From NCBI RefSeq assembly GCF_002303925.1, contig NZ_MRCS01000050.1, positions 1-46,038 of the forward strand: a stretch of DNA of 46,038 nt, given 5' to 3'. A model generated the notes under the pieces. That model worked only from the letters and a program-made list of their open reading frames with translations, did no database searches and had not been told where the DNA came from. Below, piece after piece: positions 16,576 through 25,767 of the stretch. A program made the translations under genes and the position numbers. This DNA comes from Pseudomonas sp. ACN8 (GTDB taxonomy: Bacteria > Pseudomonadota > Gammaproteobacteria > Pseudomonadales > Pseudomonadaceae). Position 1 is the first letter of the stretch. Every line of letters starts with the position of its first letter.

Positions 16576-17940
16576 ATGACCAGCAACAATCCGCAAACCC
16601 GTGAATGGCAAACCCTGAGCAATGATCACCACCTGGCTCCGTTCAGCGACTTCAAGCAGCTGAAAGAGAAAGGCCCGCGAATCATCACCAACGCCAAGGG
16701 CGTTTACCTCTGGGACAGCGAAGGCAACAAGATTCTCGATGGCATGGCCGGCCTGTGGTGTGTCGCGATTGGTTATGGTCGCGATGAACTGGCCGACGCC
16801 GCCAGTAAACAGATGCGCGAACTGCCTTACTACAACCTGTTCTTCCAGACTGCGCACCCGCCGGTACTGGAACTGGCCAAGGCTATCGCCGACATCGCGC
16901 CAGAAGGCATGAACCACGTGTTCTTCACCGGTTCCGGCTCCGAAGGCAACGACACCATGCTGCGTATGGTTCGTCACTACTGGGCGATCAAGGGCCAGCC
17001 GAACAAGAAAGTCATCATCAGCCGCAAGAACGGCTATCACGGTTCCACCGTGGCCGGCGCGAGCCTGGGTGGCATGACGTACATGCACGAACAGGGCGAC
17101 TTGCCGATCCCGGGCATCGTTCACATTGCCCAGCCGTACTGGTTCGCCGAAGGCGGCGACATGACCCCGGAAGAGTTCGGTGTATGGGCGGCCAACCAGC
17201 TGGAAGAAAAGATTCTGGAAGTCGGCGTCGACAACGTCGGTGCCTTTATTGCCGAGCCGATCCAGGGCGCGGGTGGTGTGATCATTCCGCCAGAGACCTA
17301 CTGGCCGCGCATCAAGGAAATCCTCGCCAAGTACGACATCCTGTTCGTGGCGGACGAAGTGATTTGCGGTTTCGGTCGTACCGGCGAGTGGTTCGGTGCC
17401 GACTTCTACGACCTCAAGCCAGACATGATGACCATCGCCAAGGGCCTGACCTCGGGCTACATCCCGATGGGTGGCCTGATCGTGCGTGATGAAGTGGTGG
17501 ACGTGCTCAACGAAGGCGGCGATTTCAACCACGGCTTCACTTACTCAGGTCACCCCGTAGCGGCTGCGGTGGCTCTGGAAAACATCCGCATCATGCGCGA
17601 CGAGAAGATTATCGAGCGCGTACATGCAGAAACGGCACCGTATTTGCAAAAGCGTCTGCGGGAACTGAACGATCACCCGCTGGTGGGTGAGGTTCGTGGG
17701 GTGGGTCTGCTGGGGGCCATCGAACTGGTCCAGGACAAGGCCACGCGCAAGCGTTACGAAGGCAAGGGCGTCGGCATGATCTGCCGCCAGTTCTGCTTCG
17801 ATAACGGCCTGATCATGCGCGCCGTCGGCGACACCATGATCATCGCTCCGCCACTGGTGATTACACCGGCGGAAATCGATGAGCTGGTGACCAAGGCTCG
17901 CAAGTGTCTTGACCTGACCCTGAGTGCATTGCAGGGCTAA
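16576..17940 (+). CDS. spuC: Putrescine/polyamine-pyruvate aminotransferase SpuC
   Basis: A 454-residue class III PLP-dependent aminotransferase that moves an amino group from putrescine or related amines to pyruvate. Visible: the PLP phosphate loop GSGSEGNDTMLRM, the ISRKNGYHGSTVAG aromatic stacking region, ADEVICGFGRTG with the PLP-binding Asp, and the Schiff-base lysine (about Lys289) in MTIAKGLTSGYIPMGG. Full length. It offers a direct transaminase route for putrescine beside the gamma-glutamyl route. Confidence 0.93.
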   Translation: MTSNNPQTREWQTLSNDHHLAPFSDFKQLKEKGPRIITNAKGVYLWDSEGNKILDGMAGLWCVAIGYGRDELADAASKQMRELPYYNLFFQTAHPPVLELAKAIADIAPEGMNHVFFTGSGSEGNDTMLRMVRHYWAIKGQPNKKVIISRKNGYHGSTVAGASLGGMTYMHEQGDLPIPGIVHIAQPYWFAEGGDMTPEEFGVWAANQLEEKILEVGVDNVGAFIAEPIQGAGGVIIPPETYWPRIKEILAKYDILFVADEVICGFGRTGEWFGADFYDLKPDMMTIAKGLTSGYIPMGGLIVRDEVVDVLNEGGDFNHGFTYSGHPVAAAVALENIRIMRDEKIIERVHAETAPYLQKRLRELNDHPLVGEVRGVGLLGAIELVQDKATRKRYEGKGVGMICRQFCFDNGLIMRAVGDTMIIAPPLVITPAEIDELVTKARKCLDLTLSALQG

Positions 17941-18127
17941 GTGCTAGGCTCTGAGCGGAAGTCCAAAGTTCTGCATATGAAGTAGGAACTTTCGCTCGGA
18001 ACCGTCAGAAAGCGTGGCCTTTCCTTGAAAGACCGATGTGGATCTTGCCAGACTAGCCGCGGTTCCAGCTGCCCGGGTTCGGTTGCTGAACAAGTGGTTC
18101 AAAAAAGAAAAATTTGGAGCATTACGC

Positions 18128-19240
18128 ATGAAGGCACTAGGTAAAAAGCTCGCTGGCAAGACTCTGCTTGCCATGTCCGTGATGGGTTTTATGGCGGGCG
18201 CGGTTCAGGCCGATGACAAAGTACTGCACGTGTACAACTGGTCCGACTACATCGCACCGGACACCGTCAAGAAGTTTGAAGACGAGTCGGGCATCAAGGT
18301 TGTCTATGACGTCTTCGACAGTAACGAAACCCTGGAAGCCAAGTTGCTGGCAGGCAAGTCCGGTTACGACATCGTTGTACCGTCGAACAACTTCCTGGCC
18401 AAACAGATCAAGGCTGGCGTCTACCAGAAGCTGGACAAGTCCAAGCTGCCTAACTGGAAGAACCTGAACACCGACCTGCTCAAGGCCGTTTCCGTGAGCG
18501 ACCCGGGCAACGAGCACGCCTTCCCGTACATGTGGGGTTCGATCGGTATCGGTTTCAACCCGGAGAAGGTCAAGGCTGCACTGGGTGCCGACGCGCCGAC
18601 CAACTCCTGGGACCTGCTGTTCAAACCTGAAAACGCCGCGAAGTTGAAGTCGTGCGGTATCAGTTTCCTCGATTCGCCAACCGAGATGATTCCGGTGGCG
18701 CTGCACTATCTGGGCTATCCAACCGACAGCCAGGACAAGAAACAACTGGCCGAAGCCGAAGCGCTGTTCCTGAAAATCCGTCCTTCGGTAGGTTACTTCC
18801 ACTCGTCCAAGTACATCTCCGACCTGGCCAACGGCAACATCTGCGTGGCCGTGGGTTACTCGGGTGACATTTACCAGGCCAAGTCCCGCGCGGAAGAAGC
18901 CGGTGGCAAGGTGAAAGTCAGCTACAACATTCCCAAAGAAGGTGCCGGCAGCTTCTACGACATGGTCGCCATCCCTAAAGATGCCGAAAACGTCGAAGGC
19001 GCCTACAAGTTCATGACCTTCCTGCAGAAGCCGGAAATCATGGCTGAAATCACCAACGCCGTGCGTTTCCCGAACGGTAACGCGGCTGCAACTGCGTTGG
19101 TCGATAAAGACATCACCAGCGACCCGGGTGTTTACCCACCGGCGGACGTGCTGGCCAAGCTGTACGCGATTGCCGACTTGCCGGCCGCGACCCAGCGGAT
19201 CATGACCCGCAGCTGGACCAAGATCAAATCCGGTAAATAA
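18128..19240 (+). CDS. spuD: Polyamine ABC transporter periplasmic binding protein (SpuD-like)
   Basis: A 370-residue PotF-family binding protein. The start at 18128 gives a clean signal peptide (residues 1-28, ending VQA) after a GGAG site. The mature part begins DDKVLHVYNWSDYIAPDTVK, and FDSNETLEAKLLAG and SSKYISDLANGNICVAVGYSGD are hallmarks of putrescine/spermidine binding proteins. It is highly similar to the next gene (spuE). In P. aeruginosa SpuD prefers putrescine and SpuE spermidine; assignment here is by order. Confidence 0.9.
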   Translation: MKALGKKLAGKTLLAMSVMGFMAGAVQADDKVLHVYNWSDYIAPDTVKKFEDESGIKVVYDVFDSNETLEAKLLAGKSGYDIVVPSNNFLAKQIKAGVYQKLDKSKLPNWKNLNTDLLKAVSVSDPGNEHAFPYMWGSIGIGFNPEKVKAALGADAPTNSWDLLFKPENAAKLKSCGISFLDSPTEMIPVALHYLGYPTDSQDKKQLAEAEALFLKIRPSVGYFHSSKYISDLANGNICVAVGYSGDIYQAKSRAEEAGGKVKVSYNIPKEGAGSFYDMVAIPKDAENVEGAYKFMTFLQKPEIMAEITNAVRFPNGNAAATALVDKDITSDPGVYPPADVLAKLYAIADLPAATQRIMTRSWTKIKSGK

Positions 19241-19250
19241 GTAATTAACT

Positions 19251-19350
19251 TGTAGGAGCGAGCCTGCTCGCGATGAACCTGAGAGCGCCGCGGGGTGTCA
19301 GGCACCCATCGTTATCGTTGACGACCATCGCGAGCAGGCTCGCTCCCACA
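19251..19350. repeat. REPIN with long conserved loop, inside the spu operon
   Basis: Inverted REP cores at 19251-19275 and 19326-19350 enclose about 50 bases. The loop (GAGAGCGCCGCGG..., ATCGTTGACGACCATCGCG) resembles the loops of the elements at 13-170 and 24534-24635. It lies between spuD and spuE. Confidence 0.9.
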
Positions 19351-19483
19351 GGTGCAACTGCATAAAAGTTTTGCTGGAACGGTTTTTCGAGGGTAAGTTG
19401 CGCGCCGGTTTTGTTGCCGGACAACCACGGTTGTCATGTAACGCGGGGCAACTTTGGCCCAACTAATTTCAGAGGACCTCCAC

Positions 19484-20581
19484 TTGCCTATTTTTTCTAT
19501 GTTGCGTAATGCCTTGCTGGTGGGTGCCGGGCTGACAGTTGCTGTCAGTGTTCAGGCCGCCGGTACCGTGCATATTTATAACTGGTCGGACTACATCGGC
19601 GAGACCACCCTGGCCGATTTCCAGAAAGAGACCGGTATCAAGCCGGTTTATGACGTCTTTGATTCCAACGAAACCCTGGAAGGTAAATTGCTGGCCGGGC
19701 GTACCGGCTACGACGTGGTCGTGCCGTCGAACCACTTCCTCGGCAAACAGATAAAGGCCGGGGCATTCCAGAAGCTCGACAAGTCGCAACTGCCGAACTA
19801 TTCCAACCTCGACCCGGTGCTGCTCAAGCGCCTGGAGCAGAACGATCCGGGCAACCTGTACGCCGTGCCGTACCTGTGGGGCACCAACGGCATCGGTTAC
19901 AACGTCGACAAGGTCAAGGCTGTGCTGGGTGTCGATACGATTGATTCGTGGGGCGTACTGTTCGAGCCGGAGAACATCAAGAAGCTGCAAAGCTGTGGTG
20001 TAGCCTTCCTCGATTCCGCCGATGAAATGATGCCGACAGTGCTCAACTACATGGGCCTGAACGCTAACAGCACTGATCCCAAGGACTATGAAAAGGCCAC
20101 CTCCAAGTTGCTTGCAGTGCGCCCTTACGTGACCTACTTCCACTCCTCCAAGTACATCGCGGATCTGGCCAACGGCGACATCTGCGTGGCGATCGGTTTC
20201 TCCGGCGACATCTTCCAGGCCAAGAACCGCGCCGAAGAAGCCAAGAAAGGCGTGAACATCGCCTACTCGATTCCGAAAGAGGGCGGTGCACTCTGGTTCG
20301 ACATGCTGGCGATTCCGAAGGACTCGGCCAACGTCAAGCAGGCCAACGCTTTCATCAATTATTTGCTCAAGCCTGAGGTGATTGCCCAGGTCAGCGATTA
20401 CGTCGGCTATGCCAACCCAAACCCGGGGTCGGACAAACTGATGGAACAGTCCATTCGCACCGACGAAGCGGTTTATCCACCGCAAGCGGTGCTCGACAAG
20501 ACCTACGTGTCGGTCGAGTTACCACCGAACATTCAACGTTTGATGACCCGCAGCTGGACCAAGGTCAAGTCGGGTAAATAG
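19484..20581 (+). CDS. spuE: Polyamine ABC transporter periplasmic binding protein (SpuE-like)
   Basis: A 365-residue PotF-family binding protein, paralogue of spuD, with a signal peptide ending VQA, then AGTVHIYNWSDYIGETTLAD and SSKYIADLANGDICVAIGFSGD. The TTG at 19484 is preferred because AGAGGA lies seven bases upstream; the ATG at 19499 lacks such a site but would still give a usable signal peptide. In P. aeruginosa SpuE is the spermidine-binding member of the pair. Confidence 0.88.
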   Translation: MPIFSMLRNALLVGAGLTVAVSVQAAGTVHIYNWSDYIGETTLADFQKETGIKPVYDVFDSNETLEGKLLAGRTGYDVVVPSNHFLGKQIKAGAFQKLDKSQLPNYSNLDPVLLKRLEQNDPGNLYAVPYLWGTNGIGYNVDKVKAVLGVDTIDSWGVLFEPENIKKLQSCGVAFLDSADEMMPTVLNYMGLNANSTDPKDYEKATSKLLAVRPYVTYFHSSKYIADLANGDICVAIGFSGDIFQAKNRAEEAKKGVNIAYSIPKEGGALWFDMLAIPKDSANVKQANAFINYLLKPEVIAQVSDYVGYANPNPGSDKLMEQSIRTDEAVYPPQAVLDKTYVSVELPPNIQRLMTRSWTKVKSGK

Positions 20582-20654
20582 CTTCAAGGCTCAAACTATC
20601 CAAGGTTGGCTCACCTTGAGCGAACTGCACTCTTTTTTTCTGGGAGTTTCGTAA

Positions 20655-21797
20655 ATGGCAGTTGCCTCCGGCGCCTATAAGAAAGCCCTCGAGGGCGACC
20701 AGCAACCTAAACAGGTGCTGGTCAAAATCGACCGGGTCACGAAGAAGTTCGACGAGACGATTGCCGTGGACGATGTGTCCCTGGAAATCAAGAAAGGCGA
20801 GATTTTCGCCCTGCTCGGCGGTTCGGGATCGGGCAAATCCACTTTGCTGCGCATGCTCGCAGGTTTCGAACGGCCCACGGAGGGGCGCATTTTCCTCGAT
20901 GGCGTAGACATCACTGACATGCCGCCCTACGAGCGGCCGATCAACATGATGTTCCAGTCCTACGCCTTGTTCCCGCACATGACCGTGGCGCAGAACATTG
21001 CCTTCGGCCTCAAGCAGGACAAGCTGCCCGCCGCTGAAGTCGATGCGCGGGTGGCCGACATGCTCAAGCTGGTACAGATGAGCCAGTACGCCAAGCGCAA
21101 GCCGCATCAGTTGTCCGGCGGCCAGCGTCAGCGCGTGGCCCTGGCCCGTTCCCTGGCCAAGCGTCCGAAGCTGCTGCTGCTCGACGAGCCGATGGGCGCA
21201 CTGGACAAGAAGCTGCGTTCGCAAATGCAACTGGAGCTGGTGGAGATCATCGAGCGCGTCGGCGTAACCTGCGTCATGGTGACCCACGACCAGGAAGAGG
21301 CCATGACCATGGCTGAGCGCATCGCGATCATGCACCTGGGCTGGATCGCCCAGATCGGCAGCCCGATCGACATCTACGAAACCCCGACCAGCCGTCTGGT
21401 CTGCGAATTCATCGGTAACGTGAACATCTTCGACGGTGAAGTGATTGACGATGCCGAAGGCCACGCGATCATCACCTGCAAGGACCTCGACCGGAAGATC
21501 TACGTGGGCCACGGCATCAGCACCTCGGTGCAAGACAAATCCGTGACCTACGCGATCCGTCCGGAAAAACTGCTCGTGACCCCGACCGTGCCGACCTGCG
21601 AATACAACTGGTCCAGTGGCAAGGTGCACGACATCGCCTACCTGGGCGGGCACTCGGTGTTTTACGTCGAACTGACAAGCGGCAAGCTGGTGCAGTCGTT
21701 CGTGGCCAACGCCGAGCGTCGCGGGCAGCGTCCGACCTGGGGTGATCAGGTCTACGTGTATTGGGAAGACGACAGCGGCGTGGTGCTGCGCTCATGA
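20655..21797 (+). CDS. spuF: Polyamine ABC transporter ATPase SpuF (PotA/PotG-like)
   Basis: The 380-residue ATPase of the polyamine importer. Walker A GGSGSGKST is at 55-63, followed by LSGGQRQR, Walker B LLLLDEPMGALD and the switch VTHDQEEAMTM. The C-terminal TOBE_2 regulatory domain spans about residues 290-378. It follows spuE by 73 bases and overlaps the spuG start (ATGA). Confidence 0.94.
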   Translation: MAVASGAYKKALEGDQQPKQVLVKIDRVTKKFDETIAVDDVSLEIKKGEIFALLGGSGSGKSTLLRMLAGFERPTEGRIFLDGVDITDMPPYERPINMMFQSYALFPHMTVAQNIAFGLKQDKLPAAEVDARVADMLKLVQMSQYAKRKPHQLSGGQRQRVALARSLAKRPKLLLLDEPMGALDKKLRSQMQLELVEIIERVGVTCVMVTHDQEEAMTMAERIAIMHLGWIAQIGSPIDIYETPTSRLVCEFIGNVNIFDGEVIDDAEGHAIITCKDLDRKIYVGHGISTSVQDKSVTYAIRPEKLLVTPTVPTCEYNWSSGKVHDIAYLGGHSVFYVELTSGKLVQSFVANAERRGQRPTWGDQVYVYWEDDSGVVLRS

Positions 21798-22714
21798 ACA
21801 TGCGCAAACTCAAGCGTCGACTCAATCGAATAATTCCCGGTGGCCGTCAGATGGTCATCGGGGTTCCCTTCATCTGGCTGTTCCTGTTCTTCATGCTGCC
21901 GTTCTTCATCGTATTGAAGATCAGCTTCGCCGAAGCGGACGTGGCCATTCCGCCCTACACCGAAATCTACAGCTACGCCGAGCAGAAGCTGCAGTTGCTG
22001 CTCAACCTGGGCAACTACGCGATGCTGGCCGGTGACGAGTTGTACATCGCCGCTTACCTCGGCTCGTTGAAGATGGCGCTTTTCAGCACCATCCTCTGCC
22101 TGGTGATCGGCTACCCGATGGCCTACGGTATCTCCGTTGCGCGCAAGGAAGTGCAAACGGTACTGGTGCTGCTGATCATGATGCCGACCTGGACCGCGAT
22201 CCTGATCCGCGTTTACGCGTGGATGGGCATCCTCAGCAACAATGGCCTGCTCAACGGTTTCCTGATGAGCATGGGCTGGATCGACGAACCGCTGCAGATC
22301 CTCAACACCAACCTGGCGGTCTACATCGGCGTGGTTTATTCCTACCTGCCGTTCATGATCCTGCCGCTGTACGCCAACCTGGTGAAGCACGACCAGAGCC
22401 TGCTGGAAGCTGCGTCGGACCTGGGTTCGAGCACCTTCAACAGCTTCTGGAAAATCACCGTGCCGCTGTCGAAAAACGGCATCATCGCCGGCTGCATGCT
22501 GGTGTTCATCCCGGTGGTGGGCGAGTTCGTGATCCCGGAACTGCTCGGCGGTCCGGAAACCCTGATGATCGGTAAAGTGCTCTGGCAAGAGTTCTTCAAC
22601 AACCGTGACTGGCCGGTGGCGTCTGCCCTGGCGGTAGTGATGCTGGCGATCCTGATTGTGCCGATCATCCTGTTCAACCGCAGTCAGGCCAAGGAAATGG
22701 AGGGTAAAGAATGA
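21794..22714 (+). CDS. spuG: Polyamine ABC transporter permease SpuG
   Basis: A 306-residue PotB/PotH-type inner-membrane permease with about six transmembrane helices. The EAA loop ASDLGSSTFNSFWKITVPLS lies in the second half. The chosen ATG at 21794 overlaps the spuF stop, and the gene overlaps spuH by four bases, so spuFGH are translationally coupled. Confidence 0.93.
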   Translation: MNMRKLKRRLNRIIPGGRQMVIGVPFIWLFLFFMLPFFIVLKISFAEADVAIPPYTEIYSYAEQKLQLLLNLGNYAMLAGDELYIAAYLGSLKMALFSTILCLVIGYPMAYGISVARKEVQTVLVLLIMMPTWTAILIRVYAWMGILSNNGLLNGFLMSMGWIDEPLQILNTNLAVYIGVVYSYLPFMILPLYANLVKHDQSLLEAASDLGSSTFNSFWKITVPLSKNGIIAGCMLVFIPVVGEFVIPELLGGPETLMIGKVLWQEFFNNRDWPVASALAVVMLAILIVPIILFNRSQAKEMEGKE

Positions 22715-23601
22715 AGCGCTTCCGTTTCTCCAGCCTGATGCTGGTACTGGGTCTGTTGTTCATCTACCTGCCGATGCTGATCCTGGTGATCTACTCGTTC
22801 AACGCCTCCAAACTGGTAACGGTGTGGGGTGGCTGGTCGATCAAGTGGTACGTCGGCCTGCTCGACAACAGCCAACTGATGGGCTCGGTGGTGCGCTCGC
22901 TGGAAATCGCCTGCTACACGGCGGTGGCGGCGGTGGCACTGGGTACACTGGCGGCGTTCGTCCTGACGCGCATTACGCGCTTCAAGGGCCGCACGCTGTT
23001 CGGTGGCCTGGTGACTGCGCCGCTGGTCATGCCTGAGGTGATCACCGGTCTGTCGCTGTTGCTGCTGTTCGTGGCCATGGCGCAGATGATCGGCTGGCCG
23101 CAGGAGCGCGGCATCGTCACCATCTGGATCGCCCACACCACGTTCTGTGCGGCCTATGTGGCGGTGGTGGTGTCGGCGCGCTTGCGCGAGCTGGACCTGT
23201 CCATCGAAGAGGCGGCCATGGATCTGGGTGCGCGGCCGTGGAAGGTGTTTTTCCTGATCACCATCCCGATGATCGCGCCTTCGCTGGCGGCGGGCGGCAT
23301 GATGTCCTTCGCGTTGTCCCTCGATGACCTGGTGCTGGCGAGCTTCGTGTCGGGCCCGGGTTCCACGACCCTGCCGATGGAAGTTTTCTCGGCGGTACGT
23401 CTGGGGGTCAAGCCCGAGATCAACGCCGTGGCCAGTCTGATCCTGTTGGCGGTGTCCATCGTGACTTTCATGGTCTGGTTCTTCAGCCGTCGTGCCGAAG
23501 AAAGCCGCAAACGTGCGATCCAGCAAGCAATCGAAGAGGCAGCAGCCGATTCGTGGAAGCAACCGGATGTGCGTCGCGCACAGGCGCCGGAAGCGGCTTG
23601 A
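22711..23601 (+). CDS. spuH: Polyamine ABC transporter permease SpuH
   Basis: A 296-residue PotC/PotI-type permease with about six transmembrane helices, pairing with SpuG. The EAA loop is EAAMDLGARPWKVFFLITIP, and SLDDLVLASFVSGPGSTTLP is typical of polyamine permeases. It is the last gene of the spu operon, followed by a REPIN. Confidence 0.93.
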   Translation: MKRFRFSSLMLVLGLLFIYLPMLILVIYSFNASKLVTVWGGWSIKWYVGLLDNSQLMGSVVRSLEIACYTAVAAVALGTLAAFVLTRITRFKGRTLFGGLVTAPLVMPEVITGLSLLLLFVAMAQMIGWPQERGIVTIWIAHTTFCAAYVAVVVSARLRELDLSIEEAAMDLGARPWKVFFLITIPMIAPSLAAGGMMSFALSLDDLVLASFVSGPGSTTLPMEVFSAVRLGVKPEINAVASLILLAVSIVTFMVWFFSRRAEESRKRAIQQAIEEAAADSWKQPDVRRAQAPEAA

Positions 23602-23647
23602 GCCTGAAGTCGGGTTGGCCACGGTTTTGTGGTTTACCCAATCCCCC

Positions 23648-23738
23648 TGTAGGAGCGAGCCTGCTCGCGATGACGGAGTGTCAGTCGACTGAATTGTTGC
23701 CTGACACAGCGCTATCGCGAGCAGGCTCGCTCCTACAG
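23648..23738. repeat. REPIN at the end of the spu operon
   Basis: Inverted REP cores GTAGGAGCGAGCCTGCTCGC and complement at 23648-23672 and 23713-23738 lie between spuH and the convergent HD-domain gene. Confidence 0.9.
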
Positions 23739-23743
23739 TGGTT

Positions 23744-24385
23744 TTAGGCAATCCAGGGAGATTTGCGGATGACCTCGACGAAGTTCATCGGCTTGAACCC
23801 CGGCTCCTGATCCACCAGCACATCAGTCTTCACATTGCCGAACGTGGTCTGGGGGCGATGACGCAAGCCGTCGGCAAACGCGCAGATGATGCACTCCTTG
23901 AATCCCTCGCCCCGTGGATGCGCATGCACCACTGCTTCGCGCTGCGCGCTGGAAAATGCTGCGTAGTCCATGCCCAGCACGTCCATCTCGACGCCCGCCG
24001 TGACCAGCGCCACGGTAGGCCGCAAGTGCCGGGGCACGCCCGGGGTGGTGTGCAGGGCAATCGATAGCCAGACCTGTTCGATGTCGTCATCGCTCAACCC
24101 GCAGGGCTTGAGGAACGCCGCTGCGGCGTTGGCACCGTCGACTTCGAAGCGCTCGTTGTCGCTGCGATGACCTTGCACCAGGCCCAGGTCATGGAACATC
24201 GCGCCGACGTACAGTAACTCCGGGTTGTAGGCCAGTTGCTTGCGCTCGCCGCTCAGTGCGCCGAACAGGAAGACCCGACGCGAGTGGTGGTAGAGCAGGT
24301 CGGACTCGATGTCACGGATGTATTCGGTGGTGGCCTTGGCCAGTGCGCTGTCGGGGATCCTGATGCCGGCGATGGTGGTGCTCAT
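23744..24385 (-). CDS. HD-domain metal-dependent hydrolase
   Basis: A 213-residue HD-superfamily protein. The HD pair is in MFHDLGL (His65-Asp66), with upstream His33/His34 in LLYHHSRRVF and further candidate ligands in LHTTPGV and AHPRGEG. It resembles the group annotated as cyanamide-hydratase-like HD proteins, but the substrate is unknown. Full length for that group. It converges on spuH. Confidence 0.75.
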   Translation of the reverse strand: MSTTIAGIRIPDSALAKATTEYIRDIESDLLYHHSRRVFLFGALSGERKQLAYNPELLYVGAMFHDLGLVQGHRSDNERFEVDGANAAAAFLKPCGLSDDDIEQVWLSIALHTTPGVPRHLRPTVALVTAGVEMDVLGMDYAAFSSAQREAVVHAHPRGEGFKECIICAFADGLRHRPQTTFGNVKTDVLVDQEPGFKPMNFVEVIRKSPWIA

Positions 24386-24533
24386 GGAATTTTCCTCGTC
24401 GTGATGAGGGTTTCAGTCTGTTCCGGTCCCCGAAACCGGACAATCGATCCATGGCTGCGATCCCGGCCAATGAGCGTGCATATCGCGCCAACCTCGCTTG
24501 TTGGGCGTGGATTGGCTAGGGTGCACGCAGACG

Positions 24534-24635
24534 CTGTAGGAGCGAGCGTGCTCGCGATGCACGTGAGGGCACCGCGTACATCCAGACAGCCCCCGTCATC
24601 GTTGACGTCCATCGCGAGCAGGCTCGCTCCTACAG
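24534..24635. repeat. REPIN with long conserved loop
   Basis: Inverted REP cores enclose a loop containing GAGGGCACCGCGT, ATCCAGACAGCC and GTCATCGTTGACGTCC. The loop is nearly the same as the one at 69-114. It sits between the divergent HD-domain gene and the GATase1/AraC regulator. Confidence 0.9.
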
Positions 24636-24675
24636 GTGAGCGTTGCATTCAGTGCCATGAGAGGCGTTTCGAACC

Positions 24676-25641
24676 ATGAGTAAAACCGTAGCCATCGTGG
24701 TGTTCGCTGGCGTCCAGTCGCTGGACGTCACCGGCCCCATGGATGTGTTTTCCGAGGCCAATCGTTTTCTTGCTGCGCAAGATCACTATCGTCTTGAGGT
24801 GATCGGCGTCGAGCGCGGGGTGATGGCGTGCTCCAACGGTTTGGCACTCAATGCCCATCGGCATTTCAGCGAAGCGCTGGAGCCGTATGACCTGTTGCTG
24901 GTGGCTGGCGGGCCGCAGTTGCCGTTCATGGATTTCGGCATGACATTCGATGGCTGGTTGCGCGATGCCTGTGCGCGGGCCAAACGCTTTGGCTCGATTT
25001 GCAACGGCGCGTTCATGCTCGCTCGGGCGGGGTTGCTGGAGGGGCGCACGGTCACCACGCACTGGCAGGACGCCTCGGATCTGGCGGCGCTGTGTCCCTC
25101 GTCCCGGGTGGAAGCGGATCGGCTGTATGTCGAGGACGGTGAGCTGTTCACCTCGGCCGGTGTCACTGCGGGGATCGATCTGTCGTTGTATCTGTTGGGC
25201 CGGGATCACGGGCCGGAAGTTGCACTGAGCGTCGCAAAGCGACTGGTAGTGTTCACCCAGCGTTCGGGCGGGCAGTCGCAATTCAGCCCGTTCCTTACGC
25301 CCCACGCCGAACCTACTTCTGCGGTGGCAATGGTCCAGCATTACGTGCTGGCCAATCTGACGGGCGACCTGACGATCGCTGACCTGGCCAATGCCGCCAA
25401 CATGAGTGCGCGCAACTTCTCCCGGGTGTTCGCCAGGGAAGCGAAAATCACCCCGGCCGAGTTCGTTGAGCGCGCACGGGTCGATGCGGCACGGACGCTG
25501 CTGGAAAGCACCCGCGCGCCGCTCAAGACCGTGGCCTATCAATGCGGTTTTCGTGATGCTCAGCACATGCGCAGCGTGTTCAATCGCCGATTGGGAGTGA
25601 CGCCGCAGCAGTTCAGGTTGCATTTTGCGGCGATGGTTTGA
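24676..25641 (+). CDS. GATase1-like (DJ-1/PfpI) AraC-family transcriptional regulator
   Basis: A 321-residue regulator of the GlxA/FtrA type. Residues about 5-170 form a DJ-1/PfpI-like domain with the nucleophile-elbow cysteine Cys109 in SICNGAFMLA, probably used for ligand sensing. Residues about 215-318 are an AraC domain with two helix-turn-helix motifs (TIADLANAANMSARNFSRVF, then TVAYQCGFRDAQHMRSVFNR). Pseudomonads use relatives to control quaternary-amine or arginine-type catabolism, but no target is named by the context. Confidence 0.88.
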   Translation: MSKTVAIVVFAGVQSLDVTGPMDVFSEANRFLAAQDHYRLEVIGVERGVMACSNGLALNAHRHFSEALEPYDLLLVAGGPQLPFMDFGMTFDGWLRDACARAKRFGSICNGAFMLARAGLLEGRTVTTHWQDASDLAALCPSSRVEADRLYVEDGELFTSAGVTAGIDLSLYLLGRDHGPEVALSVAKRLVVFTQRSGGQSQFSPFLTPHAEPTSAVAMVQHYVLANLTGDLTIADLANAANMSARNFSRVFAREAKITPAEFVERARVDAARTLLESTRAPLKTVAYQCGFRDAQHMRSVFNRRLGVTPQQFRLHFAAMV

Positions 25642-25670
25642 GCCAGGAGTTGCGTTGGTCTTGCGGGCCC

Positions 25671-25744
25671 CATCGCTAGCAGGCTAGCTCCCACAATGGA
25701 TCTGCATGCACCGGACCAATGTGGGAGCTAGCCTGCTAGCGATG
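25671..25744. repeat. REPIN of the TAGC/GCTA variant type
   Basis: Inverted cores CATCGCTAGCAGGCTAGCTC and its complement, the second copy of the variant seen at 12951-13043. It lies at the convergent ends of the AraC regulator and the acylase. Confidence 0.9.
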
Positions 25745-25767
25745 AGGCCAGTCCTGTCGACACCGAA

